This document shows positions 1 through 7,845 of a stretch of DNA of 33,034 nucleotides, piece after piece (within the stretch, counting starts at the first letter, position 1; each line of letters starts with the position of its first letter). Origin of the DNA: Gammaproteobacteria bacterium. Its GTDB lineage: Bacteria > Pseudomonadota > Gammaproteobacteria > Legionellales > Legionellaceae. The notes beneath the pieces are model-generated. The model had not been told where the DNA came from, ran no database searches, and saw only the letters and a list, made by a program, of their open reading frames with translations. Location: contig JASBUO010000086.1 in assembly GCA_030147855.1 (NCBI GenBank), forward strand, positions 1 to 33,034, in the 5' to 3' direction. The position numbers and the translations under genes were made by a program.

Positions 1-597
1 AAAAAGCTTAAGAGAGGACTTAGCAACTTGGCCTCAGGTGCTTATGAGCGCTATCAACAATCAATGGAAGGCAAACCGGCACTTGGTAAGCCTGCTAATG
101 TGCAACAGGCAAATGTTTCAGGCGTGAAGGGTTCACAAGCACCTCAGCCGAGCATGAATCGACAGCAACAAGAGCAACATGCAACGCAAGAACGGCAGGA
201 TATGGAACAACAGAACGTTGAACGGCGTGAAGCAGAAGAGGCGGAGAGTTTACAACAGAGTAGTAGCAATGCTCTGGATGATACGCCAAGCTCCCATGCT
301 GAGTCTGACATTTATAGCGAAGGCATCTATGAAGGGTATAGCCATGCAATGGCTGATATTGATGAAGGGCCTGCCCCCTCACAAAGCAACGTAGATACAC
401 CAAGAGACAGCACACCACAAATGTCTGGGTTACCGGATACACCGGCGCCGGGTGGAGATAGCATTGGGGACTCTCCTGAGATGGCAAGTTATGAACAGTA
501 CCAACAAGCGCATGCGGCAACGCCTACATCCGGACCAGGCGAGCATTTATCACCGGATATGCAGCTGCCTGGTCTGCCGGGGCCGTCTGGTCCTTAA
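1..597 (+). CDS. Hypothetical low-complexity protein, 5' end missing
   Basis: The frame is open from the first base, so the gene most likely begins upstream and only the last 198 residues are visible. The visible start is basic (KKLKRGLSNLA). It resembles the basic stretch that follows the membrane hairpin in the proteins at 20271 and 21116 (KKLGRAIGS in the latter), so a hairpin may lie just outside the window. The rest is hydrophilic and looks disordered: a Gln/Glu-rich part (about residues 40-90), then a Pro/Ser/Gly/Asp-rich tail. Three short tyrosine repeats are visible, YERY (15-18), YEGY (110-113) and YEQY (164-167), each followed by a similar Q/S-rich tetrapeptide. No catalytic motif is seen. 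Function is unknown; a secreted or effector-like protein is only an inference from composition. An internal TTG at 28 is not a convincing start because coding potential continues upstream of it. Confidence 0.7.
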   Translation, partial: KKLKRGLSNLASGAYERYQQSMEGKPALGKPANVQQANVSGVKGSQAPQPSMNRQQQEQHATQERQDMEQQNVERREAEEAESLQQSSSNALDDTPSSHAESDIYSEGIYEGYSHAMADIDEGPAPSQSNVDTPRDSTPQMSGLPDTPAPGGDSIGDSPEMASYEQYQQAHAATPTSGPGEHLSPDMQLPGLPGPSGP

Positions 598-605
598 AAA
601 CGTGC

Positions 606-1616
606 TTATTCAAGTAACTTATGTGGTAGACTTTCATGCCGACCTGCAGGTGTTACTTGCACATAATTGAGTTTACGTTGCAATTCACTAATGCTGTCAG
701 CACCTGCGTAAGTTAGGCCTGAACGCAAGCCGCCGATAATATCGGCAATAATTGCCTCCTGTGTATCACGATAAGGGACTTCAGTGGCAACGCCTTCAGC
801 GGTTTTCCACTCGTGCATTTGTCCTAAGAAGCTTTCTTGAGCTTCACGTGATGCCATGCCGCGGTAGCGTTTGATTTTTGTACCATCTTTTTTCGTGATG
901 ATTTCGCCAGGAGTTGGTGTTGTTCCTGCGAGCATGCCGCCAATCATAACAAAGTCTGCACCAAAGGCGAGCGCTTTAACAATGTCACCTGATGTGCGGA
1001 GGCCGCCATCTGCAACAATAGAGCGGTCGGCGCGTGCGCAGTCTTGAATACAAGTTAACATTGGGATACCAAAACCTGTTTTAACTCGTGTGCTGCAAAC
1101 AGAGCCGCCACCAATACCTGCTTTGATAATATCAGCACCGCATGAGGCGAGGTAATCGGCGCCTGCATAAGTTGCAACGTTGCCGGCCATAATACAGCAG
1201 GAAGTAAGGAGCTTTCTTAATTTTTTAAGAGTCTTCCCGACATACTTGGCATGTGCGTGTGCAACATCAACACAAAAGAAAAGCGCACCGGCATCTCGGA
1301 GTGCTTCGGCCCGCTCAAGTTCTGCTTCAGTACAACCAATTGAAACAAAAGGTTGCCCTGTGCAAGCCTTGAGCTGCCCGATGTTGTCTTCAATGCTTAG
1401 AAACCGGTGCAAGACCCCAACCCCTCCTTTTTCATGCATGAAATTAGCCATACCACTTTCTGTGATAGTGTCCATATTGGAGCTCATGAGTGGCAGTTCA
1501 AGGGTGAGTTTTTCGAGTCGGTCTGTGTTGCTGATATCTACAACCCGTCGTGATTCATGATGGTTGTAAGCAGGGACAAGCAGCACATCATCGTAAGTAA
1601 TCGCAAGAATAGACAT
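606..1616 (-). CDS. guaC: GMP reductase (IMPDH/GMPR family)
   Basis: Predicted to reduce GMP to IMP with NADPH, returning guanine nucleotides to the purine pool. The 336-residue protein is a single TIM barrel of the IMPDH/GMPR family with no CBS insertion, so its length fits GMP reductase (about 325-350) and not IMP dehydrogenase (about 490). The active-site loop is present as GSVCSTR with Cys174 and Thr176, and the AEG motif with Glu274 lies in the usual place. The C-terminal block DIIGGLRSGLTYAGA is typical of GMP reductases. The loop has GIGGGS where family members usually have GIGPGS, and the flap reads RYRGMAS, which is closer to IMPDH than to the FYGMSS of E. coli GuaC, so assignment within the family is slightly open. 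An AAAGG ribosome site precedes the ATG. It lies 25 bp downstream of the phoH-like gene and is probably co-transcribed with it. Confidence 0.82.
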   Translation of the reverse strand: MSILAITYDDVLLVPAYNHHESRRVVDISNTDRLEKLTLELPLMSSNMDTITESGMANFMHEKGGVGVLHRFLSIEDNIGQLKACTGQPFVSIGCTEAELERAEALRDAGALFFCVDVAHAHAKYVGKTLKKLRKLLTSCCIMAGNVATYAGADYLASCGADIIKAGIGGGSVCSTRVKTGFGIPMLTCIQDCARADRSIVADGGLRTSGDIVKALAFGADFVMIGGMLAGTTPTPGEIITKKDGTKIKRYRGMASREAQESFLGQMHEWKTAEGVATEVPYRDTQEAIIADIIGGLRSGLTYAGADSISELQRKLNYVQVTPAGRHESLPHKLLE

Positions 1617-1641
1617 AATTTACCTTTGTTTAAAACGCGTA

Positions 1642-3048
1642 CTATAAATGCTCAGCGGCATAATGCGCAAGCCTTGAGCGCTCTCCACGTGTTAATGTCA
1701 TGTGTGCACTGTGTTCCCAATGCTTAAAGTGATCGACCGCAAAGGTAAGCCCTGAGGTCGTTTCGCTGAGATAAGGGGTGTCAATTTGTTTGATATCTCC
1801 GAGGCAAATAATTTTACTACCGGGTCCTGCGCGGGTAACGAGTGTTTTAATTTGCTTAGAAGTTAAGTTTTGTGCTTCATCGATGATAATGAAGCGATTT
1901 AAGAAAGTGCGTCCGCGCATGTAGTTTAATGAGCGAATTTTAATACGGTTTTGCAGTAAGTCTTGTGTAGCACTTTGTCCAAAGCTACCGCCTTCCTGCT
2001 CTTTATGTAAGACCTCAAGGTTATCCATTAATGCGCCCATCCATGGGGTCATTTTTTCTTCTTCCGTGCCTGGTAGAAAACCAATATCTTCTCCAACAGG
2101 GATAGTGACACGCGTCATGATAATTTCAGAGTAACGATTGTGGTCGAGTACTTGTGTGAGGCCTGCGGCAACAGTCAGCAATGTCTTTCCGGTACCAGCA
2201 GAGCCTTGTAATGTGACAAAGTCAATTTCAGGGTTTAGCAAAAGATTTAATGCAAAATTTTGCTCGGTGTTTCGAGCCGTAATGCCCCATACCGTGTTTT
2301 TAGACTGCGTATAATCTCGAGCCATTTGGACAATGGCAACTTCTCCGGCTTCTCGCTTTTGGACGATGGCCTGAAATTGTTTATCGTTGGTGATGAGGCA
2401 GTCATTGGGGTTCCAGTGTTCGGTGAGAGGTCCTTTAATTTGATAAAAGGTTTCTCCATTTTCTTTCCAGGCGTTCATGTCTTTTGCATGAGTTTCCCAG
2501 AAATCATCTGATAGTTGATGTAAACCACTATGGAGCAAGTTGACGTCATCTAACACTTGGTCATTGTGATAATCTTCGGCAGAAATACCGAGGATACCGG
2601 CTTTGATGCGTAGGTTAATGTCTTTGGAGACAATCACAATATGCTGTTTGGGATGTTTTTTTTGCAGGCCAAGGGCAATACCCAGTAAGGTGTTGTCAAC
2701 GTTGTGTCCGGGTAATGATTGGGGTAAGAGTTGTTCGACGTCGTCTGTTTGAAAGAATAAACGTCCGCAACGTTTGCTTGAATCTATGCTTAGTGCACCA
2801 GATAGGGGGAGCCCTTCCGTTAACGCTTTGTGAGAGGCATTACTCATGAGCTCGACCAACATGCGATTGGTTTGCCGTACGTTACGTGCAACCTCAGACA
2901 GTCCTGTTTTGTGTCGGTCGAGCTCTTCAAGCACAACCATTGCAAGATAAACATCGTGTTCATCAAAGTGATAGATGGCGGTTGGGTCATGCATTAAGAT
3001 ATTGGTATCAAGAATAAATAGCTTGGGTTGATGTGTTTCAGCGGTCAT
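1642..3048 (-). CDS. PhoH-like protein: PIN nuclease plus PhoH ATPase
   Basis: This is a two-domain RNA-processing protein of the YlaK/PhoH2 type, 468 residues. The N-terminal PIN domain (about 8-150) shows the acidic set expected for a metal-dependent RNase: Asp14 in LDTN, Glu41/Glu42, Asp118 and Asp143 in KDINLR. The C-terminal PhoH domain (about 255-468) has Walker A GSAGTGKT (282-289) and Walker B IIIDEAQN with Asp390 and Glu391. Members of this family have been shown to unwind and cleave RNA, in some bacteria as part of a toxin-antitoxin pair; no small antitoxin-like gene is visible here. AGGA lies 3-4 bp before the ATG. The gene leads a probable two-gene operon with the GMP reductase, and its upstream region holds a G10 tract. 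The family call is secure; the biological role is not. Confidence 0.9.
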   Translation of the reverse strand: MTAETHQPKLFILDTNILMHDPTAIYHFDEHDVYLAMVVLEELDRHKTGLSEVARNVRQTNRMLVELMSNASHKALTEGLPLSGALSIDSSKRCGRLFFQTDDVEQLLPQSLPGHNVDNTLLGIALGLQKKHPKQHIVIVSKDINLRIKAGILGISAEDYHNDQVLDDVNLLHSGLHQLSDDFWETHAKDMNAWKENGETFYQIKGPLTEHWNPNDCLITNDKQFQAIVQKREAGEVAIVQMARDYTQSKNTVWGITARNTEQNFALNLLLNPEIDFVTLQGSAGTGKTLLTVAAGLTQVLDHNRYSEIIMTRVTIPVGEDIGFLPGTEEEKMTPWMGALMDNLEVLHKEQEGGSFGQSATQDLLQNRIKIRSLNYMRGRTFLNRFIIIDEAQNLTSKQIKTLVTRAGPGSKIICLGDIKQIDTPYLSETTSGLTFAVDHFKHWEHSAHMTLTRGERSRLAHYAAEHL

Positions 3049-3092
3049 ATCCTACTCTCACTGATGTTATAAAGGTTGAAATCTTATTGTGC

Positions 3093-3102
3093 GGGGGGGG
3101 GG
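3093..3102. repeat. G10 homopolymer between divergent phoH-like and smpB
   Basis: Ten consecutive G on the plus strand lie in the 127-bp gap between the phoH-like start and the smpB start. Read on the minus strand, a TATAAC at 3067-3072 could serve as a -10 for phoH, and the tract would then fall at or next to the -35 position. Homopolymers this long are prone to slipped-strand change, so the tract could alter promoter spacing; this is inference. Confidence 0.9.
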
Positions 3103-3175
3103 TTGTGGCGTCAAGGCTCTTCGCGTGCTATTGTTGGTTGTTTTTTGCATAAGTAAAAGTTAGGTGAGATAAGCA

Positions 3176-3643
3176 ATGAGCGGTTCGCCAAAAAATAGTG
3201 CGACAATTGTAACTAATCGAAAAGCACGATTTGAGTATTTTATTGAAGAAGACTTTGAGGCAGGCCTGGTATTGGAAGGGTGGGAAGTAAAAAGCTTGCG
3301 GGCCGGAAAGGTCAATCTGTCTGATGCGCATGTTATTTTAAAGCGCGGTGAGGCCTGGGTTTTAGGGATGCAAATACAACCTTTGCCAACCACCTCAGAG
3401 CATACAAACCCAGACATTTTACGAACGCGCAAGTTATTGTTTCATCGTCGAGAATTGGGGCGCCTGTCAGGGCATATTGAACGGCAGGGATATACGCTAG
3501 TACCACTGACGTTGTATTGGAAGCGTAACAAAATAAAAATAAAAGTAGCGCTCGCGAAGGGTAAAAAAATGCGGGATAAACGAGAAACAACAAAAGATAG
3601 AGATTGGCAGCGAGCGCGTTCGCGTTTGATGAAGTCCAATTAA
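3176..3643 (+). CDS. smpB: SsrA-binding protein SmpB
   Basis: SmpB binds tmRNA and delivers it to stalled ribosomes for trans-translation. The 155-residue protein has the family's hallmarks in order: [12 protein letters not shown] near the N-terminus, the [19 protein letters not shown] block (about residues 35-53), HRREL (about 90) and the basic C-terminal tail with [10 protein letters not shown], which is the part that enters the decoding centre. Length is normal for the family (about 150-165). An AGGTGAG ribosome site precedes the ATG. No ssrA gene for its RNA partner was recognised in the window. The next gene, glmS, follows after 37 bp on the same strand. Confidence 0.97.
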   Translation: MSGSPKNSATIVTNRKARFEYFIEEDFEAGLVLEGWEVKSLRAGKVNLSDAHVILKRGEAWVLGMQIQPLPTTSEHTNPDILRTRKLLFHRRELGRLSGHIERQGYTLVPLTLYWKRNKIKIKVALAKGKKMRDKRETTKDRDWQRARSRLMKSN

Positions 3644-3680
3644 AATAAATGTAGGGATAAGAACAGCTTAGGAGAAGAGG

Positions 3681-5498
3681 ATGTGTGGAATTATTGGAGC
3701 AACTTCAAAACGGAATATTACCCAAGTTTTGCTTGAAGGGTTACGGCGCCTGGAGTACCGGGGATATGATTCTGCCGGAATGGCAGTGCTTGATGCCGAT
3801 AGTGGCTTAGAGCGCGTCCGTATTATGGGAAAAGTGAAAGTTCTAGCTGATGCAATGCTTGAAGCGGGGCTAAGTGGTAAGATAGGAATTGCACATACAC
3901 GCTGGGCAACACATGGTAAGCCATGTGAGAAAAACGCACATCCACACTTGTCGTCTGATGAGGTAGCGGTGGTTCATAATGGTATTATTGAAAATCATGA
4001 TGAATTGCGGGCAAGGTTGTGTGAGGCGGGTTATACGTTTTGCTCAGATACAGATACAGAGGTGACGGCTCACCTGATTCATCATTATTATGCAAAAGAC
4101 CCGTCATTATTGAAAGCGGTTCAAGCAACGGCAGCTGAAATGAAAGGCGCATTTTCTTTAGCCGTGTTGCATCAGGCGCATCCAGATGAGTTGATTGTAT
4201 TTCGACAAGGTAGCCCACTTGTGATAGGGCTTGGTGTAGATGAGCAGTTTGTAGCATCAGATGCACTGGCGCTACGTGGTTTTGCGCAATCGATTATTTA
4301 CCTTGAAGAAGGTGATAGTGCGCGTATTACCCCCTCGACAGTCGAATTATTCGATGCTCGAAATACGGCGGTTGCAAGAGAAGCACAGCCAATGCTTGAT
4401 GAGTCTTATGCCATGAGCAAAGGAAATTATCGACATTATATGTTGAAAGAGATTTTTGAGCAGCCGCAGGTGTTATCGGATACATTAGAGGGGCGCACTG
4501 CAAGTCTTAATGTGTTGCGCGCAAGTTTTGGCGAAAATGCAGTAAAAATGTTTGATAGGGTTAAACAAATACAGATTGTTGCTTGCGGCACGAGCTATCA
4601 TGCAGGATTTGTTGCAAAGTACTGGCTAGAGTCACTTGCGCAAATCCCGACACAAATTGAAATTGCGAGTGAATATCGTTATCGAGATGTTGTGGTGCAG
4701 GATGATACGCTGTTTATTACTATCTCCCAGTCAGGTGAGACCGCAGATACGTTAGCTGCCTTGTATAAGGCAAAAGCGCTCAATTATTTAGCCAGCTTTG
4801 CAATTTGTAACGTTGCTTCTAGTGAGCTTGTACGCGCTTCTGACCATGTGTGCCTGACTCGTGCGGGGCTTGAGGTTGGAGTTGCATCAACCAAGGCCTT
4901 TACAACACAGTTAGCGGCCTTTTTAATGCTAGCTGTGGCTTTGTGCCGGGATGAAAAACGCGCAGATGAAGTATTGGAGCAGTTAAGACATTTACCCAAG
5001 CAATGTGAACAAGTATTGTCAATGGACGCTCAGATTAAAGCGCTGACGCCACTGTTTGTGAATAAAGAGCATGCACTTTTTTTAGGGCGAGGTGTACAGT
5101 ACCCTATTGCACTTGAGGGCGCGCTGAAATTGAAAGAAATTTCATATATTCATGCCGAAGCTTACCCTGCGGGAGAATTAAAGCATGGTCCGCTTGCCTT
5201 AGTGGATGAAGAAATGCCTGTGATAGCAGTAGCGCCGAATGATGCGCTGCTTGAAAAGGTGAAATCAAACTTACATGAAGTGAGTGCACGGGGCGGACAA
5301 TTAATTGTTTTTGTGGACGCGACAGGGAAGTGGCCTGAGAATGGTGCAAAATTGGTGGAGGTTCCGGCTTGTGGGGATTGGATAGCGCCGATCATTTATA
5401 CTCTACCATTGCAGCTTTTGGCATACCATGTGTCGGTTGAGAAAGGAACGGATGTCGATCAGCCTCGTAATTTAGCGAAATCAGTAACGGTTGAGTAA
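3681..5498 (+). CDS. glmS: Glutamine-fructose-6-phosphate aminotransferase (isomerizing)
   Basis: GlmS makes glucosamine-6-phosphate from fructose-6-phosphate and glutamine, the entry step to UDP-GlcNAc for peptidoglycan and lipopolysaccharide. At 605 residues it is full length. The N-terminal glutaminase domain starts MCGIIGA with the nucleophile Cys2 exposed after Met removal, followed by the RRLEYRGYDSAG block. The two SIS sugar-isomerase domains occupy the C-terminal half (CGTSYHAG and SQSGETADT motifs, then ELKHGPLALVD). The end DQPRNLAKSVTVE is the classical GlmS C-terminus. A very strong GGAGAAGAGG ribosome site lies just before the ATG. No glmS ribozyme is apparent in the short gap after smpB. 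It supplies the same pool as the AmgK/MurU recycling pair at 25.9-27.5 kb. Confidence 0.98.
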   Translation: MCGIIGATSKRNITQVLLEGLRRLEYRGYDSAGMAVLDADSGLERVRIMGKVKVLADAMLEAGLSGKIGIAHTRWATHGKPCEKNAHPHLSSDEVAVVHNGIIENHDELRARLCEAGYTFCSDTDTEVTAHLIHHYYAKDPSLLKAVQATAAEMKGAFSLAVLHQAHPDELIVFRQGSPLVIGLGVDEQFVASDALALRGFAQSIIYLEEGDSARITPSTVELFDARNTAVAREAQPMLDESYAMSKGNYRHYMLKEIFEQPQVLSDTLEGRTASLNVLRASFGENAVKMFDRVKQIQIVACGTSYHAGFVAKYWLESLAQIPTQIEIASEYRYRDVVVQDDTLFITISQSGETADTLAALYKAKALNYLASFAICNVASSELVRASDHVCLTRAGLEVGVASTKAFTTQLAAFLMLAVALCRDEKRADEVLEQLRHLPKQCEQVLSMDAQIKALTPLFVNKEHALFLGRGVQYPIALEGALKLKEISYIHAEAYPAGELKHGPLALVDEEMPVIAVAPNDALLEKVKSNLHEVSARGGQLIVFVDATGKWPENGAKLVEVPACGDWIAPIIYTLPLQLLAYHVSVEKGTDVDQPRNLAKSVTVE

Positions 5499-5521
5499 AA
5501 AATAGATGTTTGAGGGTTTTC

Positions 5522-7462
5522 ATGATAGATGATATAGAGCGCATCAAAGCTGAAGTGGCGATGCGGTTTAGGCTAAATGTTGAGCAAGTCGGTGTGGCAA
5601 TTGTGCTATTGAACCAAGGAGAAAGTGTTCCGTACATTGCGCGTTATCGTACTAAGCAAACGAGCGGTATGAAAACGCCGGCTTTAAGGTTATTACATAG
5701 TCAATTAGCAGAGCATACGGAAAAGCAAGCGCGAGAAGCTCAAAAGGCGTTGCACCAAGCAAAGCAGCAGACACCGAAAAAAGACGCCGGTCCACTCGAT
5801 GTATTGATGAAAAAAATAGAATCAGATGCCAACATATTGCCGCATCTTCGCCGACAATTATGGGAAAATGGTCTTTTTTCGTCTATGCTTCCTTCTCCCA
5901 AAAAATTAGATAAAAAAGTGAAAGGCACCCAAGGCGTTCAATGGACTGAGTATGTGATGGAGAGCGTACCAGTACAAAATGTGCCTGTGCGCCGCCTACC
6001 CGTACTGTTTCGCGGGCGTCGTGAACAAAAGCTTGTACTGCATGTGTCATTTAAGCACCAGGAAGCTGCAAAAGCGCATTTAGCGTCGTACTTGGAAGAT
6101 GCAACGGCCGAATCTTTACAGGCAGTTTGGGAGAAAAAGCTGCTACCCAAGCTTGAGCTTGAAGTATTGGCGCGTCTTAAATCGCGTTCAGATGATGAAG
6201 TTATTTATGGAGTTGAGAAACAATTGCAAGGGCTATTGTTTGCCCCCAAAGTGACTTCAGGTATTGCGATGGGCTTGTATGCTGAACCACGTTTGGGGCT
6301 TGGTATAGCACTTGTTGATGGTAAAAGCGAGGTTATTGATGGGTGTACTTTATTTCCTGCAGCACAGGATTTTCGTTGGCATGATGCCATTACAGTGTTT
6401 GCAAAGTATGTAGCAAAGCATGAAGTAGCGTTTGTAGGCATTGGCAATGGTGTCGGTTTTCAAGAAGCCAAACGGCTACTTGCTGATTTTTCGAAGCGTT
6501 ATCCTGATATGCCAGTTACCTGGGCGGTTGTAGATGAGGCAGGGTTGTCACGTGATGTGCGTGCGTTATCGGGGGCTACTTCGATTGCCAAGCGTTTGCA
6601 AGATCCACTGTCTGAATTAGTACGAACACCAATTGAAAAAATGCAGTTTGGAGAGGCACAAGACGAGGTGAATCCAAAACGCTTGGTGCGTGCTTTAGGT
6701 GGGGTGATAGAAGATGCTGTGAACAGAATTGGGGTGGATGTGAATACAGCTTCGGTTGAATTGCTGCGTTATGTTTCAGGATTAGATGCAACTCTTGCAA
6801 AAGCACTGGTGCAGTATCGAAAAACAAACGGCGCATTTCGGTCGCGAGAAGCGTTAAAAGACGTGCCTGGGATGGATGCTATGCATTTTGAGCAGACAGC
6901 TGGCTTTTTACGTGTTTTGGCGGCTGATAATGCACTGGATGCAACACGACTACATCCTAATATGTACGCGCTTTTAGAGAATTTAACGACGTTACCAGCG
7001 GATGTACGCCGTCATGTTGAAGGGTTACAGAAGCCCTGGCTAGATACTCGCCCCGCGTTCAAAGCCCCCTGCTTTGATGTAGCAATGAGAACATTGCAAG
7101 ATGTGCAAGTAGGTAGCGTATTAGAAGGAGTTGTGATACGTATAACCGCCTTTGGTGCATTCATTGATATTGGATTGTCGCGTCTTGGATTATTGCATAT
7201 TTCTGATTTAGCAAAACGCTTTGTACGCACTCCACATGAACTGTTGCGTGTGGGAGACGTGTTACATGTGACCGTGCGAGAACTTGATGTAAAGCAAGGC
7301 CGTATTGCGCTTTGCATGAATACAGAAGAAAAGGCGTCAGGTTTGCTTGAGATGTCGAAGAAAAAGCGTAAAAATAAAGAAGAAAAAACGTCTTCGGCGC
7401 CTGTGTTACTTAACACGGCAATGGCTGATGCCTTTGCCAAATTAAAGAGAGGCTCATCATGA
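5522..7462 (+). CDS. tex: Shortened, divergent Tex-like RNA-binding protein
   Basis: Tex (YhgF) is a transcription-associated nucleic-acid-binding protein. Recognisable parts are an N-terminal helical segment with VPYIARYRT, LFRGRRE in the middle, a degenerate YqgF/RNase H-like domain (about 240-370), the SIAKRLQDPLSELV block, a helix-hairpin-helix region containing GVDVNTAS and YVSGLDATLAKALV, and a C-terminal S1 domain (VGSVLEGVVIRITAFGAFIDIG). At 646 residues it is well short of the usual 770-780. The N-terminal segment carrying the YLPYKPKRRTKA-type motif is missing, the start of the YqgF domain lacks the usual GLDPG, and the stretch between the NEAG-like and SIAxRLQDP motifs is shortened. 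I chose ATG 5522, with GAGG upstream, over an in-frame TTG at 5510. The stop overlaps the thioesterase start by 4 bp. Either a specialised Tex or a second Tex-like paralogue. Confidence 0.85.
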   Translation: MIDDIERIKAEVAMRFRLNVEQVGVAIVLLNQGESVPYIARYRTKQTSGMKTPALRLLHSQLAEHTEKQAREAQKALHQAKQQTPKKDAGPLDVLMKKIESDANILPHLRRQLWENGLFSSMLPSPKKLDKKVKGTQGVQWTEYVMESVPVQNVPVRRLPVLFRGRREQKLVLHVSFKHQEAAKAHLASYLEDATAESLQAVWEKKLLPKLELEVLARLKSRSDDEVIYGVEKQLQGLLFAPKVTSGIAMGLYAEPRLGLGIALVDGKSEVIDGCTLFPAAQDFRWHDAITVFAKYVAKHEVAFVGIGNGVGFQEAKRLLADFSKRYPDMPVTWAVVDEAGLSRDVRALSGATSIAKRLQDPLSELVRTPIEKMQFGEAQDEVNPKRLVRALGGVIEDAVNRIGVDVNTASVELLRYVSGLDATLAKALVQYRKTNGAFRSREALKDVPGMDAMHFEQTAGFLRVLAADNALDATRLHPNMYALLENLTTLPADVRRHVEGLQKPWLDTRPAFKAPCFDVAMRTLQDVQVGSVLEGVVIRITAFGAFIDIGLSRLGLLHISDLAKRFVRTPHELLRVGDVLHVTVRELDVKQGRIALCMNTEEKASGLLEMSKKKRKNKEEKTSSAPVLLNTAMADAFAKLKRGSS

Positions 7463-7845
7463 CGGATGCTCCCCGAGGTGAACTTGCAATTCAAACGCTT
7501 GCCATGCCAACCAATACAAATGCACATGGCGATATTTTTGGAGGGTGGCTTGTTTCGCAAATGGATTTGGCGGCAGGTATCTTAGCAAAGCAATATACGA
7601 AAGGCCGAGCGGCAACTGTTGCTATTGATTCGATGAGTTTTTTACAGCCTGTGCATGTTGGAGACGTAGTGAGCTGCTATGTGGAGCTGGTGCGTTTAGG
7701 CAGGACTTCAATGACCATTAAGGTTGAGGTATGGAAAGAAATACTTGCGACCGGAGAAAAGTCGCAAGTCACCGAAGGAACTTTTATATTTGTTGCCATT
7801 GATGAACATGGGCGCCCAAGAGTCGTAGCACAGAAGACGATATGA
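7459..7845 (+). CDS. yciA: YciA-type acyl-CoA thioesterase
   Basis: A single hot-dog-fold thioesterase of 128 residues, predicted to hydrolyse acyl-CoA esters in the cytoplasm. The diagnostic segment is ANAHGDIFGGWLVSQMD-like (here NTNAHGDIFGGWLVSQMDLA, residues about 16-35), with the catalytic Asp of HGDIFGGW and the following helix, then the RAATVAIDSMSFLQPV and VGDVVSCYVELVRLGRTS strands typical of YciA. Length matches the family (about 130). Its ATG overlaps the tex stop as ATGA, and its own stop overlaps the next start in the same way, so the three genes are translationally coupled. Pairing with tex is not something I know to be functionally meaningful. Confidence 0.9.
   Translation: MTDAPRGELAIQTLAMPTNTNAHGDIFGGWLVSQMDLAAGILAKQYTKGRAATVAIDSMSFLQPVHVGDVVSCYVELVRLGRTSMTIKVEVWKEILATGEKSQVTEGTFIFVAIDEHGRPRVVAQKTI

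Noticed and set aside
95-520. Antisense frame of 141 codons opposite the first gene
   Set aside because: Shadow of the Gln/Pro-rich coding frame; no ribosome site and no sensible composition.
3681-3700. glmS ribozyme
   Set aside because: Only 37 bp separate smpB and glmS, too short for the ribozyme, which is found mainly in Gram-positive bacteria.
7012-7560. Antisense frame of 182 codons across the tex/thioesterase junction
   Set aside because: Spans two well-supported coupled genes; Ser/Thr/Pro-rich composition typical of a reverse shadow.
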